Origin: Gammaproteobacteria bacterium
GTDB taxonomy: Bacteria; Pseudomonadota; Gammaproteobacteria; Chromatiales; Chromatiaceae
Direction of reading: 5' to 3'
Assembly (NCBI GenBank): GCA_024227135.1
Contig: JAAELC010000128.1
Span: 16,331-80,330 of the forward strand
DNA length: 64,000 bases
The position numbers and the translations under genes were made by a program. A model generated the notes under the pieces. That model did not search any database. It had not been told where the DNA came from and saw nothing but the letters and a program-made list of their open reading frames with translations. Shown piece by piece: positions 9,872 through 18,849 of this stretch; position 1 is the stretch's first letter; every line of letters starts with the position of its first letter.

Positions 9872-11008
9872 CTATTCGAGGGATGGTTTAAAAACCATAC
9901 TCAAATCCCCATAACCCTCAACCTCCATCTGCCCCCTGGGAACAAACCGAAGGGAAGCAGAGTTGATGCAATAACGCAGCCCGCTTGGTTGTGGGCCATC
10001 ATCGAACAGGTGTCCCAGGTGAGAATCCCCATCCCGACTGCGCACTTCGGTTCGGAACAGAAACAACGTTCTATCCCTTTTTTCCACAATCTGTTCCGGC
10101 TTCAGCACCCGGCTGAAACTGGGCCATCCGGTACCCGAGTCGAACTTGTCCCTGGACGAAAAAAGTGGCTCACCACTGACAATATCCACGTAGATCCCCT
10201 CTCGCTCTTCGTCCCAATAGGCGTTATCAAAAGGCCTTTCCGTACCATCCCGCTGAGTGACTTGATACTGGAGCGGTGTCAATGTCTCACGCAGCGCCTT
10301 ATCCGATGGTTTCACATAACCTCCTGCAGGTTTTTCAGTGTCCGTGGATCTGGGGTCAGGATCACCCCAGGTGCGGTCCAGAAACTGATCCCGCCCGGAA
10401 TTGGCGCGGTATACTTTGTAACGAAGAGGATTCTTCCGATAGTAGTCCTGATGATACGACTCTGCCGGGTAGAACATCGTCAGGGGTAATATGTCGGTCT
10501 GCAGCGGTTTATCAAAATAACCGGAAGCTGCCAGTCTTTCTCTGGAACGTTCCGCCATCCCACGTTGTGGCTCGTCGTGATAAAAAATCACCGGACGATA
10601 CTGCTCCCCCCTGTCGGAGAAACTCCCGGAGCCATCGGTGGGATCGAACAGACGCCAGTAGGCATCCAGAAGCCTGTCATAGCTGATCACCTCGGGATCG
10701 AAGTGAATCTGCACCGCTTCCACATGCCCGGTATTTCCTGACGAAACCTGGCCATAGGTAGGATTGGGGAGATGCCCACCGGTATATCCGGAAACGGCAC
10801 TGTGTACACCCGGCAGATACTCCAGGTCGGACTCGATACACCAGAAGCAGCCTCCGGCAAACGTGCCGGTCATCAGGCCGGCCGGGAGATTGACGGAATC
10901 TTTGTCTGCCCCGACACTGGGTTTCGATCCCCCGGGCTTCGAGACCAGACCCGCCATCACTGACAGGCCCAGAGCAACCAACCCAATACCCAGGAGGATC
11001 TTTTTCAT
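9872..11008 (-). CDS. msrAB: Bifunctional peptide methionine sulfoxide reductase MsrA/MsrB, membrane-anchored or exported
   Basis: A 378-residue fusion that reduces both epimers of methionine sulfoxide. An N-terminal hydrophobic segment ([19 protein letters not shown]) suggests export or membrane anchoring, so it probably repairs envelope proteins. The MsrA domain carries GGCFWCIE (catalytic Cys54), [12 protein letters not shown] and YHQDYY. The MsrB domain carries SGTGWPSF and ends with [11 protein letters not shown] (catalytic Cys about 347). The order A then B matches known MsrAB fusions. MsrB zinc CxxC pairs are not obvious, as in other zinc-free MsrBs. A tandem heptamer array lies 63-111 bp upstream of the start, in the likely promoter region. 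Confidence 0.95.
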   Translation of the reverse strand: MKKILLGIGLVALGLSVMAGLVSKPGGSKPSVGADKDSVNLPAGLMTGTFAGGCFWCIESDLEYLPGVHSAVSGYTGGHLPNPTYGQVSSGNTGHVEAVQIHFDPEVISYDRLLDAYWRLFDPTDGSGSFSDRGEQYRPVIFYHDEPQRGMAERSRERLAASGYFDKPLQTDILPLTMFYPAESYHQDYYRKNPLRYKVYRANSGRDQFLDRTWGDPDPRSTDTEKPAGGYVKPSDKALRETLTPLQYQVTQRDGTERPFDNAYWDEEREGIYVDIVSGEPLFSSRDKFDSGTGWPSFSRVLKPEQIVEKRDRTLFLFRTEVRSRDGDSHLGHLFDDGPQPSGLRYCINSASLRFVPRGQMEVEGYGDLSMVFKPSLE

Positions 11009-11070
11009 CGCAATTTGAATCGCTATTGCCCGTTGTTACTTCCAACAAGACCTTTCAGCCACCCGGTTTA

Positions 11071-11119
11071 TTTCAAGTTTCAAGTTTCAAGTTTCAAGTT
11101 TCAAGTTTCAAGTTTCAAG
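11071..11119. repeat. Tandem heptamer array, seven units of TTTCAAG
   Basis: Seven perfect head-to-tail copies of TTTCAAG fill 11071-11119, followed by a degenerate unit TGACAAG. Reverse-orientation CTTGAAA and CTTG-rich motifs occur about 75 bp further right. The array lies between the end of the RND pump gene and the start of msrAB, both on the minus strand, so it sits upstream of msrAB. Confidence 0.95.
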
Positions 11120-11222
11120 TGACAAGTTCGATACACTCCCTGGGTCTGGAACCAAACCGAGCCCCCAATGACAAACATGCCTCGCCTTGTCTCTTGAAAC
11201 TTGCCTCTTGCTAACTTAATAA

Positions 11223-14200
11223 TCAAGCCTCCTTCGAATAGGGTACCCTGAAAAAGATGGCATAGAGCACCGGAACTATGACCAGGGTCAGCAGGGTGGC
11301 GAAGCCCAGCCCGGCCATAATGGTGATGGCCATATTGACGAAGAAGGCATCCTGAAGCAGTGGGATGAGACCCAGTATGGTGGTCGCCGCTGCCATCACC
11401 ACCGGACGCAGACGACTGGTAGCCGCATCCAGAATGGCGGCCAGCTGCTCCTTCCCTTCATCAATCTGCTGGTCGATTTCGTCGATCAGGACGATAGCGT
11501 TCTTGATCAACAACCCGATCAAGCTCAGCGCCCCCAGCAGGGACATGAAGTCGAAGGAAGCATCGACAGCCAGCAGGCCGGCGGTGATGCCGATGATAGC
11601 CAGGGGGACGGTCAGCCAGATGATCAGCGGCTGCCTTACCTTGCCGAACAGCAGGATCGTGACGATGATCATGATCAGGAAGCCACCCGGCAGCGCACCG
11701 AAGAGGGCGTCCTGAGCCTCGAAAGTATCTTCGTATTCACCACCCCAGTCCAGCTCGTAGCCCGGTGGCAGTTCCATTGCCTCGATCTGGGGTCGCAGAC
11801 GGTTGAACAGGGGGGTGGCCAGTTCTCCAGTGGTATTGCTCGAGGCGATAATGGTCTGCATCCGGTTTCGGCTGCGTATCACGGTATTTTCGAACACCGT
11901 CTCGAATCCGCTGACCACCTGCGCCACGGGGACCGCCCGCTCCAGCACCGGGCTCCACACCTGGATATCCTGAATATTGGTTACGTCCTGGCGCTCCTCC
12001 ACAGGGGGCCTGAACTTGATCGGTAACAGCCGGATGCCGTCTCTGTAGAGCCCGAAGGTGTAACCTTCGAAAGCCACTTGCAAGGCAGCCGCCAGGTCAT
12101 CCCGGGTAATACCCAGCTGCCGGCCAACCTGCTCGTTGAAGACTGGTTGGACCAACTGCACCGGGTTACGCCAGTCGTCACGCACCTCCTTGGCCTCGGG
12201 ATCGGCGCGCATGATGCTCATGGCCTGCTCCGAAAGCTGGCGCAGCACCACCGGATCGGGTCCACGGAAACGGGCTTCTATTTTACTGTCCCGCCCGGGG
12301 CCGATGCGCAGCGCTTTGATGATGGGGTCGAGCTGGGGCATCTCAGACCGCATGTAGGTGTCCACCGCCTCCCACACGGCCGCTATCTGGTCCCGGGTCT
12401 CGGTCTGCACGATGATCTGAGCATAAGCGTAACTGTCTTCCTTGGGAGTGTACGTCAGGGCAAAGCGCGCCGGCCCCCCGCCAACGATCGAGGTCGTCTG
12501 AACCACTCCCTCCTGCTGGCGTAGAAATTCGGCGACCTGCAATGTGTCATCCCGGGTCACGCGAATGTCCGAGCCCTCGGGCTCCCAGATATCGACAAAG
12601 AAAATAGGGGTGTTGGAATCGGGAAAAAAGGCGTTCTTGACAAAACCAAAACCATACAGCGACGCGGCAAAAAGCCCCACCACCAGGCCCAATGCAAGCC
12701 AGCGTACCCGGATAACCCGCTTCACGAACCCGCGATAGACCAGGAAGAATCCCTTTTTATAGGGATCATCATCTTCCTGGCCATGCTGTTTTTTCTTTGA
12801 ACGCATCAACAGTGCGCACATCAGCGGCGTCGTACTGACTGCCGTGATCCAGGAAAGCATCAATGATATGAGGATGACGTAGAACAGGGAGCGACTGAAC
12901 TCCCCGGTATTATTCTCCGACAAGCCAATGGCGGAGAAGGCCAGAATACCGATGACGGTGCCCCCCAGCAGCGCCCAGATACTCTTGGACACCACCTCTT
13001 TCGCCGCCTGAACCGCCCGCATGCCTGCCTGAATACGAATCAACATACCCTCTGCCACCACGATGGCGTTGTCCACCAGCATGCCCAGGGCGATGACCAG
13101 GGCACCCAGGGAAATTCGCTGCAGTTCGATACCGTAAAGGCTCATGATCAGCAGGGTTCCGGCGACGGTGATGAGCAATACTGCGCCGATAATGAGCCCG
13201 GTACTGATCCCCATGAAGACCAGCAGCACCGCGATAACGATGATCACCGCCTGGCCGACGCTGACCAGAAAACCGTTGACCGAGTTGTCCACCTCTACGG
13301 GCTGGTTGAAAATCGGCAGCAGTTCGATACCCACCGGAATGTTCGTCTTGAGTTCCCCGCGACGCGCTGCGAGGGCGTCACCCACGGCCACCACATTCTC
13401 CCCCCCCCGCATGGAGATGCCCAGCGTCAGGGCCTGCCGCCCGTTGACGTAGTTGAGTTTGCCGGGAACCTCATCATAGAGACGGCGGATGGTCGCAATG
13501 TCTTTCAGGTAGATCAGACGCTTACCCTCAGAGCTGATCAGTACGCTGCCGATCTCCTCCACCGACGTGAATTCCCCGGTAGGGTGGATGCGGATGTAAT
13601 CATCACCGACCTTGACGTTGCCCGCATCCGCCACCAGATTCTGTGACTTCAGAACGTTGGCAATACGTTCGACCGGAATTCCCAACTCCCCGAGTCGGGT
13701 ACGGGACATCTCCACATAGGCCACCTCCTGCTGGGCGCCGCCGATCACCACTTTGCGAACACCGGGCACCAGTACCAGCTGCTTTTTCAGCTCGTCGGCC
13801 ACATCCTTCAGATCGCGATAGGTATAGCCCTGGCCGGTGAGGGCTACGAATACCCCGTACACGTCCGCAAAATCGTCCACGATGACGGGATCCTGGGCAC
13901 CCGGGGGCAGCTTATGGCGCATATCCGCAATCTTGCGCCTGAGTTCGTCGTAGATATTCGGAAAGTCCTTTCCCACGTACTCGTCTTTGAATTCGATTTC
14001 GATGTCCGACATCCCGGGCCGGGAAATCGACATCTTGATGCGTTTCAGCTGCCCCATCAATTGCAGCGCGTCTTCAATATGATAGGTCACCTCATCCTGC
14101 ACCTCCTGGGCGGTGGCGCCGGGGTATTGGGTGATGATCTTTGCCTGCTTGATCGTGAACGCCGGATCTTCGAGCTTTCCCATCTGCTCGAAGCCCCAGA

Positions 14201-14276
14201 TTCCGCCACCCACCATAATGATGACGAGCAGCCAGGAGATGACTGGTTTGTTGATGGAGTATTCACCAATATTCAT
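11223..14276 (-). CDS. RND efflux transporter, inner-membrane pump subunit
   Basis: A 1017-residue resistance-nodulation-division pump, expected to have 12 membrane segments and two large periplasmic loops. It starts MNIGEYSINKPVISWLLVIIM (first helix). LVIALGMLVDNAIVVAEGM is the fourth-helix proton-relay segment, with D-N instead of the D-D of AcrB. LSLIGLLIKNAIVLIDEI is the tenth-helix segment with the relay lysine. It exports small hydrophobic compounds using proton flow through a periplasmic adaptor and an outer-membrane channel. The adaptor gene ends 41 bp upstream on the same strand. No outer-membrane factor is encoded here. The substrate is unknown. Confidence 0.92.
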   Translation of the reverse strand: MNIGEYSINKPVISWLLVIIMVGGGIWGFEQMGKLEDPAFTIKQAKIITQYPGATAQEVQDEVTYHIEDALQLMGQLKRIKMSISRPGMSDIEIEFKDEYVGKDFPNIYDELRRKIADMRHKLPPGAQDPVIVDDFADVYGVFVALTGQGYTYRDLKDVADELKKQLVLVPGVRKVVIGGAQQEVAYVEMSRTRLGELGIPVERIANVLKSQNLVADAGNVKVGDDYIRIHPTGEFTSVEEIGSVLISSEGKRLIYLKDIATIRRLYDEVPGKLNYVNGRQALTLGISMRGGENVVAVGDALAARRGELKTNIPVGIELLPIFNQPVEVDNSVNGFLVSVGQAVIIVIAVLLVFMGISTGLIIGAVLLITVAGTLLIMSLYGIELQRISLGALVIALGMLVDNAIVVAEGMLIRIQAGMRAVQAAKEVVSKSIWALLGGTVIGILAFSAIGLSENNTGEFSRSLFYVILISLMLSWITAVSTTPLMCALLMRSKKKQHGQEDDDPYKKGFFLVYRGFVKRVIRVRWLALGLVVGLFAASLYGFGFVKNAFFPDSNTPIFFVDIWEPEGSDIRVTRDDTLQVAEFLRQQEGVVQTTSIVGGGPARFALTYTPKEDSYAYAQIIVQTETRDQIAAVWEAVDTYMRSEMPQLDPIIKALRIGPGRDSKIEARFRGPDPVVLRQLSEQAMSIMRADPEAKEVRDDWRNPVQLVQPVFNEQVGRQLGITRDDLAAALQVAFEGYTFGLYRDGIRLLPIKFRPPVEERQDVTNIQDIQVWSPVLERAVPVAQVVSGFETVFENTVIRSRNRMQTIIASSNTTGELATPLFNRLRPQIEAMELPPGYELDWGGEYEDTFEAQDALFGALPGGFLIMIIVTILLFGKVRQPLIIWLTVPLAIIGITAGLLAVDASFDFMSLLGALSLIGLLIKNAIVLIDEIDQQIDEGKEQLAAILDAATSRLRPVVMAAATTILGLIPLLQDAFFVNMAITIMAGLGFATLLTLVIVPVLYAIFFRVPYSKEA

Positions 14277-14317
14277 TGCTAGTTACCTCAGCACGTGGCT
14301 AATTCGCGTGACTGGGG

Positions 14318-15448
14318 TCACTGTTTCAGCATAAATGGCAGGTCACCCGGGCGAGGCTGTGCCTCTTCCCTGGGTTCCATCAACTTCACCTTCATCCCTT
14401 CCGCCAGGTAAGGCGTACCCGCGGTGACAACCCGTTCCCCTGGTTTGATTCCCTCCTTCACTTCAATTTCCGCACCCCGCATCTTGCCAATCTCCACCGG
14501 CCTGGATTTCACGCTCATGGTGCCCTCGTCAACCACCCAGACACGGGGTTTGAGTTCGGCATCCGCGGCAATACCTGCCACCGGGATGTAGTAAATGGCA
14601 TCGGTCCCGGTATATTTACTGAAATCCGCTACCACGTTCGCGGTCATTCCCGGCAGAATGCTTACTTCACTGGGTGCGTCCATGGTGAAAGTGACTTCAA
14701 ACGTCTGGGTCTGGCTGTCAGCCTGGGTGGCCACCTCCAGGAATTCCAGTTCGAACTCCCTACCCGGCAGGGTTTCGAAACTGGCCCGCACCGGAACCAC
14801 GTCCCTTGCCTGTGCGTCACCGGGCGTGATGGTCCGGACGATGTTCTCGGGTACATCGAACTGAACTTTCAGCAGCGAATTGTCACGTAGTGACAGCACC
14901 GGCTGCTTCGCATCCACCTCCTCGAAGCTTTCGATCATGCGCTTTGAGACTGTTCCCTTGAATGGAGCCTGCAGTTCTGTGTAAGAAAGATCCTGGCGAG
15001 CCTGCTGCAGAGAAGCCTCTGCGCTCTTGAAATCCGCCTCGATCTTGTCGAAATCCCTGCGTGAAATATTTCCTTCCTTGACCAGCTGGGCGGCCCGTTT
15101 GTAGTCCTTACTGGTGCGGTTAAACGTTGCCGTGCGATCGTTGACCACGAGCTGGAAGTCGGTTGGATCCAGTTTCACCAGCACCTGATCTTTCTCTACC
15201 GGATCGCCTTCGGCAACGAGCAGTTCCGACACTTTTCCCGGTACACGGAACGAAAGCTCCGCCTTGTTGACCGCGTCAATCCGGCCGGGAAAACGGCGCA
15301 TCCCACCTTGCTCCGCACCCTCGACCAACATCGACTTGACCGGGCGCACAGGATCCCCCTGCGCGACCGGTTCCTTATTGCCACAAGCGCCCAGAAACAG
15401 TGGGAGTAGCAGTGAGGCAGCTGCTGCAACGTGTCGTGTTTTATGCAT
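14318..15448 (-). CDS. RND efflux periplasmic adaptor lipoprotein
   Basis: 376 residues. The N-terminus has a lipoprotein signal with the lipobox LFLGACGN, so the mature protein is probably lipid-anchored. The membrane-fusion architecture is present: a biotinyl-lipoyl-like half motif (RFPGRIDAVNKAELSFRVPG), an alpha-helical hairpin (about residues 100-160, with RTATFNRTSKDYKRAAQLV), the second lipoyl half (YTELQAPFKGTVSKR) and beta-barrel segments. The ATG at 15448 directly precedes the lipoprotein signal; an ATG eleven codons upstream lacks this logic. It is the first gene of an operon with the pump. Confidence 0.88.
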   Translation of the reverse strand: MHKTRHVAAAASLLLPLFLGACGNKEPVAQGDPVRPVKSMLVEGAEQGGMRRFPGRIDAVNKAELSFRVPGKVSELLVAEGDPVEKDQVLVKLDPTDFQLVVNDRTATFNRTSKDYKRAAQLVKEGNISRRDFDKIEADFKSAEASLQQARQDLSYTELQAPFKGTVSKRMIESFEEVDAKQPVLSLRDNSLLKVQFDVPENIVRTITPGDAQARDVVPVRASFETLPGREFELEFLEVATQADSQTQTFEVTFTMDAPSEVSILPGMTANVVADFSKYTGTDAIYYIPVAGIAADAELKPRVWVVDEGTMSVKSRPVEIGKMRGAEIEVKEGIKPGERVVTAGTPYLAEGMKVKLMEPREEAQPRPGDLPFMLKQ

Positions 15449-15845
15449 GTTTTTCGATCCGAAACCAGTTGGGGTGCGCACAGCAGCGATAAATCATTCG
15501 CTTCCACTACTCTGCAGATAGAGTTACTTCGGGCCGAGTATAGTATCTACTTCGCAGGATTATAACCCCCTGATTTCACAGGAGACGGTGTGGAAAATCT
15601 ATTTCGACCGGTTCAAGGAACCTGGGAGAGGGCATTTCGGGCACACGGAAAAACAAGTATCTTGAATACTTCAGTCGTCATGCCAGCCAGTGGAAACACT
15701 CGGTATAGACGAGCGGGGATAAACCCCGGAATCGCTGGTGCAGTAGCGACCGGATTGGCGTCACCGGGCGTTGTTCGTCGAATCTTACCTGTGCAGGAGT
15801 CTACCCATCTGCACCCCAGATCCACCGCAGAGGACAGATAAGCAC
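15449..15845. other. Intergenic region between divergent RND and ABC operons
   Basis: 397 bp without a convincing gene. It carries small hairpins: CGGGG/CCCCG at 15714-15728 and TCGCT/AGCGA at 15732-15749. These could belong to an RNA leader of the ABC operon. No known riboswitch class was recognised. Confidence 0.35.
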
Positions 15846-16580
15846 TTGTTACAGATAAATGAAATCTGGAAATCCTATCTCCTTGGGCGTGAAAAGCTGC
15901 CGGTCCTTCAGGGCTTGTCCCTGTCCCTGGTCGCTGGTGAAATCTTGATCATCATGGGGCCCAGCGGATCCGGAAAAACCACCCTGTTGAACTGTATTTC
16001 AGGAATCGACACACCGGACAGGGGCGATATAGTGATCGGTGGTAATCCTGTTGATTTCTCCTCCCAGCGGGCTCTGACCCTGTTGCGCCGCCACGACATC
16101 GGGATGGTATTCCAGTTTTTCAATCTGATACCCACCCTGACAGTCCGGGAGAACATCGCGCTGCCCTTTCTTATCGTCAATCGCTCAAAAACCGAATACC
16201 AGGAGATAGTCACAGAAATGCTCCAGCGGGTCGGTATGAGCCATCGGGAGAAACACTATCCCTTTCAACTCTCGGGAGGGGAGATGCAGCTGGTATCCAT
16301 TGCCCGCTCCCTGGTACACCAGCCCCGTCTGCTCCTGGCCGACGAACCCACAGGAAACGTCAATCCCCGGATCGCCCGGGGCATCATGCAGATCCTGCGC
16401 GATACGGTCAAAAGCAGTGATGTGGCCTTCATTATGGTTACCCACAGCCCGGAACACGCCGCATGGGGAAATCGCATTGCCTTCCTCCGGGACGGACGAA
16501 TCATCGATGAACTGGAACATGACGGTGACCCCCAGAATCTGACACTCATTTACGACCGGCTGGTGGAACTTGAGATATAA
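15846..16580 (+). CDS. ABC transporter ATP-binding protein, LolD/MacB type
   Basis: About 244 residues from a TTG start at 15846, which follows GAGGA; an upstream TTG at 15771 adds 25 residues without homology value. Walker A is GPSGSGKTTLLN, the Q-loop is VFQFFNLIPTLT and Walker B is LLLADEPTGN. The signature is LSGGEMQ instead of the common LSGGQ/LSGGE-QQR forms, and the switch histidine is in MVTHSPEH. The fold and loop lengths fit the family that powers FtsX-type permeases for lipoproteins or macrolides. The permease gene starts 5 bp downstream, so the two form one transporter. Confidence 0.88.
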   Translation: MLQINEIWKSYLLGREKLPVLQGLSLSLVAGEILIIMGPSGSGKTTLLNCISGIDTPDRGDIVIGGNPVDFSSQRALTLLRRHDIGMVFQFFNLIPTLTVRENIALPFLIVNRSKTEYQEIVTEMLQRVGMSHREKHYPFQLSGGEMQLVSIARSLVHQPRLLLADEPTGNVNPRIARGIMQILRDTVKSSDVAFIMVTHSPEHAAWGNRIAFLRDGRIIDELEHDGDPQNLTLIYDRLVELEI

Positions 16581-16585
16581 CAGCC

Positions 16586-18787
16586 ATGACTAAAAGCGGG
16601 AGACACCGTGGGCTGAATCTGACACTCGCGGGCAAACTGGCTGTTCGCAGCCTGACCCATCACCGAATGATCAGTCTGGCAACCATACTCGGGGTGGCCA
16701 TTGGAATGCTGGTGGTGGGGGCGATCCTGATCGTCGATCACAACACGCTCAGCGGCAAAGCATCGAGCAAAGACAGCAGCCGACAGGTCTTCGTCGGCAA
16801 TAGTGCGGGTCAACCGAATCAGGCTGGAACCAGGAGAAGCTATGGCCTCCACTCCTTCGCGCCTGACATTCAACGGATTGCGATTCTCCAGGGGAATCGG
16901 CCGCGAAAGCCACAGATCGAGCTGATCCGTATTCCCAGCCAGCGGGGTTCGGCACCAGCCACCCGTTCTGACGAAGCCACACTGCCCCCGGCAGGGGCAG
17001 AGGACTATCAGGCCATGCGGCTGGCTGCGCGACTGTCTTCGCTGCTGGCTTTCATGGTCAGCGCTGTGGTGGTCTTCTACACCATGCGTTATTCCGTGGT
17101 ATCCCGGGAACGGGAATTCAGTCTGCTGCTCTGCCTGGGTGAATTTCGCAGCAACATCGCATTCTCGATAGTGATCGAGGCACTGATTCTGGGTGCCAGC
17201 GGCACCCTGATAGGGCTCATGCTCGCTTTACCCACGGCCAGGAGCCTGTTGCAGCAAGGCATCTCAACAACCGGCATGAACCCATCGGTGATCTTTTCCA
17301 TCCCCCACTCCGAACTGATCCTGATGGCTATAATCGGAATGGGTGTTGCTTTGCTCGGCGTCTGGAGCCCCATTCGGAATTTCTACCGACTGCAGATCGC
17401 CCAGGTGCTCCAACCCCGCTTCATGGAATCGACCACCGGGATCGAGAGACCCGAGGCGGGCTTCACTTGGTTGATACCCGCCCTGCTGGCCGCAAGCTAC
17501 ATCGCCATTCGCCCCTTCATGCAGGAATGGTTGTCGGTGGTCTATTTCTTTCTGGTCGAATCGACAGTGGTTGTTTTACTGGCCGCCGCCACATTGTGGT
17601 GGGTAAAACCACTGCTGCGCGGGGCCATCGGCATCTCGGGCTGGCTGCTTCGACGGGGATGGGCGCTGGAAGGACTGCTCACGACCCGCCGGATGCGCCT
17701 GTCGGCCCACAAGCTGGTATTCACGGTGGCGGGAGTCACCCTCGTGTTCAGTCTGCTGACCAGTCTGCATGACATCACACGGTCGCTGAAACATGAAATT
17801 TCTCTGTGGTCACAAGAGGCCATGGATCCCTACGGTTTTCTAAGTGCTCGCACTCGCTCCGGCATTCCTGAAGACAGGATTCAAAACATCCTGGGGCAAC
17901 AGGATCTCCTGCTGTTTCGACTCTCTCACAAAATTCCCGGCACCCTGCCGATCCGGCTGGCAAAATCTTCCGATATCAATCCGTACCTGATCTCCCGGCA
18001 GCGTAAACCGCTGGTACCCGGTACAGTGATCTTCTCCACCACCCTGGCACATCGGTATGGCGTGGGAATCAACGATGTTCTGGAGCTGGAATCGGGCGAT
18101 GGAACCGTTCACCGGTTTCAGGTTATCGGTGTGGGGGACGACCTGGGTTTCTACGCTGAAGACGGTCAGTACGTTGACCTGAAGTCTTACGCCCTGTTCA
18201 GTGACGGCAACCCGCTGTTCGAAAACAACCTGGAACGAACACTGGGATGGATTGCAAAGGTACGCGCCAGTGACAACCGGCACCCGCATCTGACAAAACG
18301 GGATGTAGATCCGCTGCGCCCGTACTATCACTTCAACAAATGGGGCAGGGAACAGGGGCACTGGCAGAAGAACGAGATCAACAGAGATTTTCTGATATTC
18401 GATTTCATACTGACGATGACCCTGCTGCTGGCCGTAGTCGGCGTCGCAAATACCATGTTTATTCGAGTCCATGCCCGGATGCGGGAGTTCTCGGTTCTAC
18501 GCACCATCGGCTGCAGCCGGTCCCAGATCACCCGGATGCTGCTGTTGGAGGGTGTGATTATCGGATTGGTCAGCGCCTTGCTGGCAGTGGTGCTCGGCAA
18601 CCTGCTGGGCGCGGTGAGCATCGCATTTCTCAATCGATTCACCCTGTTCGACTACCAGCTGATATTCTCCATCCGGGTCAGCCTGATCATTACCGGACTG
18701 GCAGTAGCCGCCTGCGCGGTCGCCGCCATACTGCCGGCCATTGCGGCCACCAGAACATCATCTGCGGAATCCCTTCACTACGAGTAA
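16586..18787 (+). CDS. FtsX-type ABC transporter permease
   Basis: 733 residues. The first membrane helix is near residues 30-50 (ISLATILGVAIGMLVVGAI). A middle block holds several helices (about 135-440) and a periplasmic domain follows (about 450-600). C-terminal FtsX helices include DFILTMTLLLAVVGVANTMF, then RMREFSVLRTIGCSRSQI, the conserved cytosolic coupling segment of MacB/LolC-type permeases. A second REFSLLLCLGE coupling-like segment near residue 175 shows an internal FtsX duplication. It pairs with the ATPase 5 bp upstream. Candidates are lipoprotein, lipid or macrolide-type export; no adaptor is adjacent. The substrate is unknown. Confidence 0.8.
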   Translation: MTKSGRHRGLNLTLAGKLAVRSLTHHRMISLATILGVAIGMLVVGAILIVDHNTLSGKASSKDSSRQVFVGNSAGQPNQAGTRRSYGLHSFAPDIQRIAILQGNRPRKPQIELIRIPSQRGSAPATRSDEATLPPAGAEDYQAMRLAARLSSLLAFMVSAVVVFYTMRYSVVSREREFSLLLCLGEFRSNIAFSIVIEALILGASGTLIGLMLALPTARSLLQQGISTTGMNPSVIFSIPHSELILMAIIGMGVALLGVWSPIRNFYRLQIAQVLQPRFMESTTGIERPEAGFTWLIPALLAASYIAIRPFMQEWLSVVYFFLVESTVVVLLAAATLWWVKPLLRGAIGISGWLLRRGWALEGLLTTRRMRLSAHKLVFTVAGVTLVFSLLTSLHDITRSLKHEISLWSQEAMDPYGFLSARTRSGIPEDRIQNILGQQDLLLFRLSHKIPGTLPIRLAKSSDINPYLISRQRKPLVPGTVIFSTTLAHRYGVGINDVLELESGDGTVHRFQVIGVGDDLGFYAEDGQYVDLKSYALFSDGNPLFENNLERTLGWIAKVRASDNRHPHLTKRDVDPLRPYYHFNKWGREQGHWQKNEINRDFLIFDFILTMTLLLAVVGVANTMFIRVHARMREFSVLRTIGCSRSQITRMLLLEGVIIGLVSALLAVVLGNLLGAVSIAFLNRFTLFDYQLIFSIRVSLIITGLAVAACAVAAILPAIAATRTSSAESLHYE

Positions 18788-18849
18788 CTTATCGGAATAC
18801 CTTATCGATCGAAGCCGGCATTCCCCTCAGCTTTTTGCTCACAAACCAG

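Noticed and set aside
11071..11119. CRISPR-like repetition
   Set aside because: Units are 7 bp with no spacers, so it is a simple tandem repeat.
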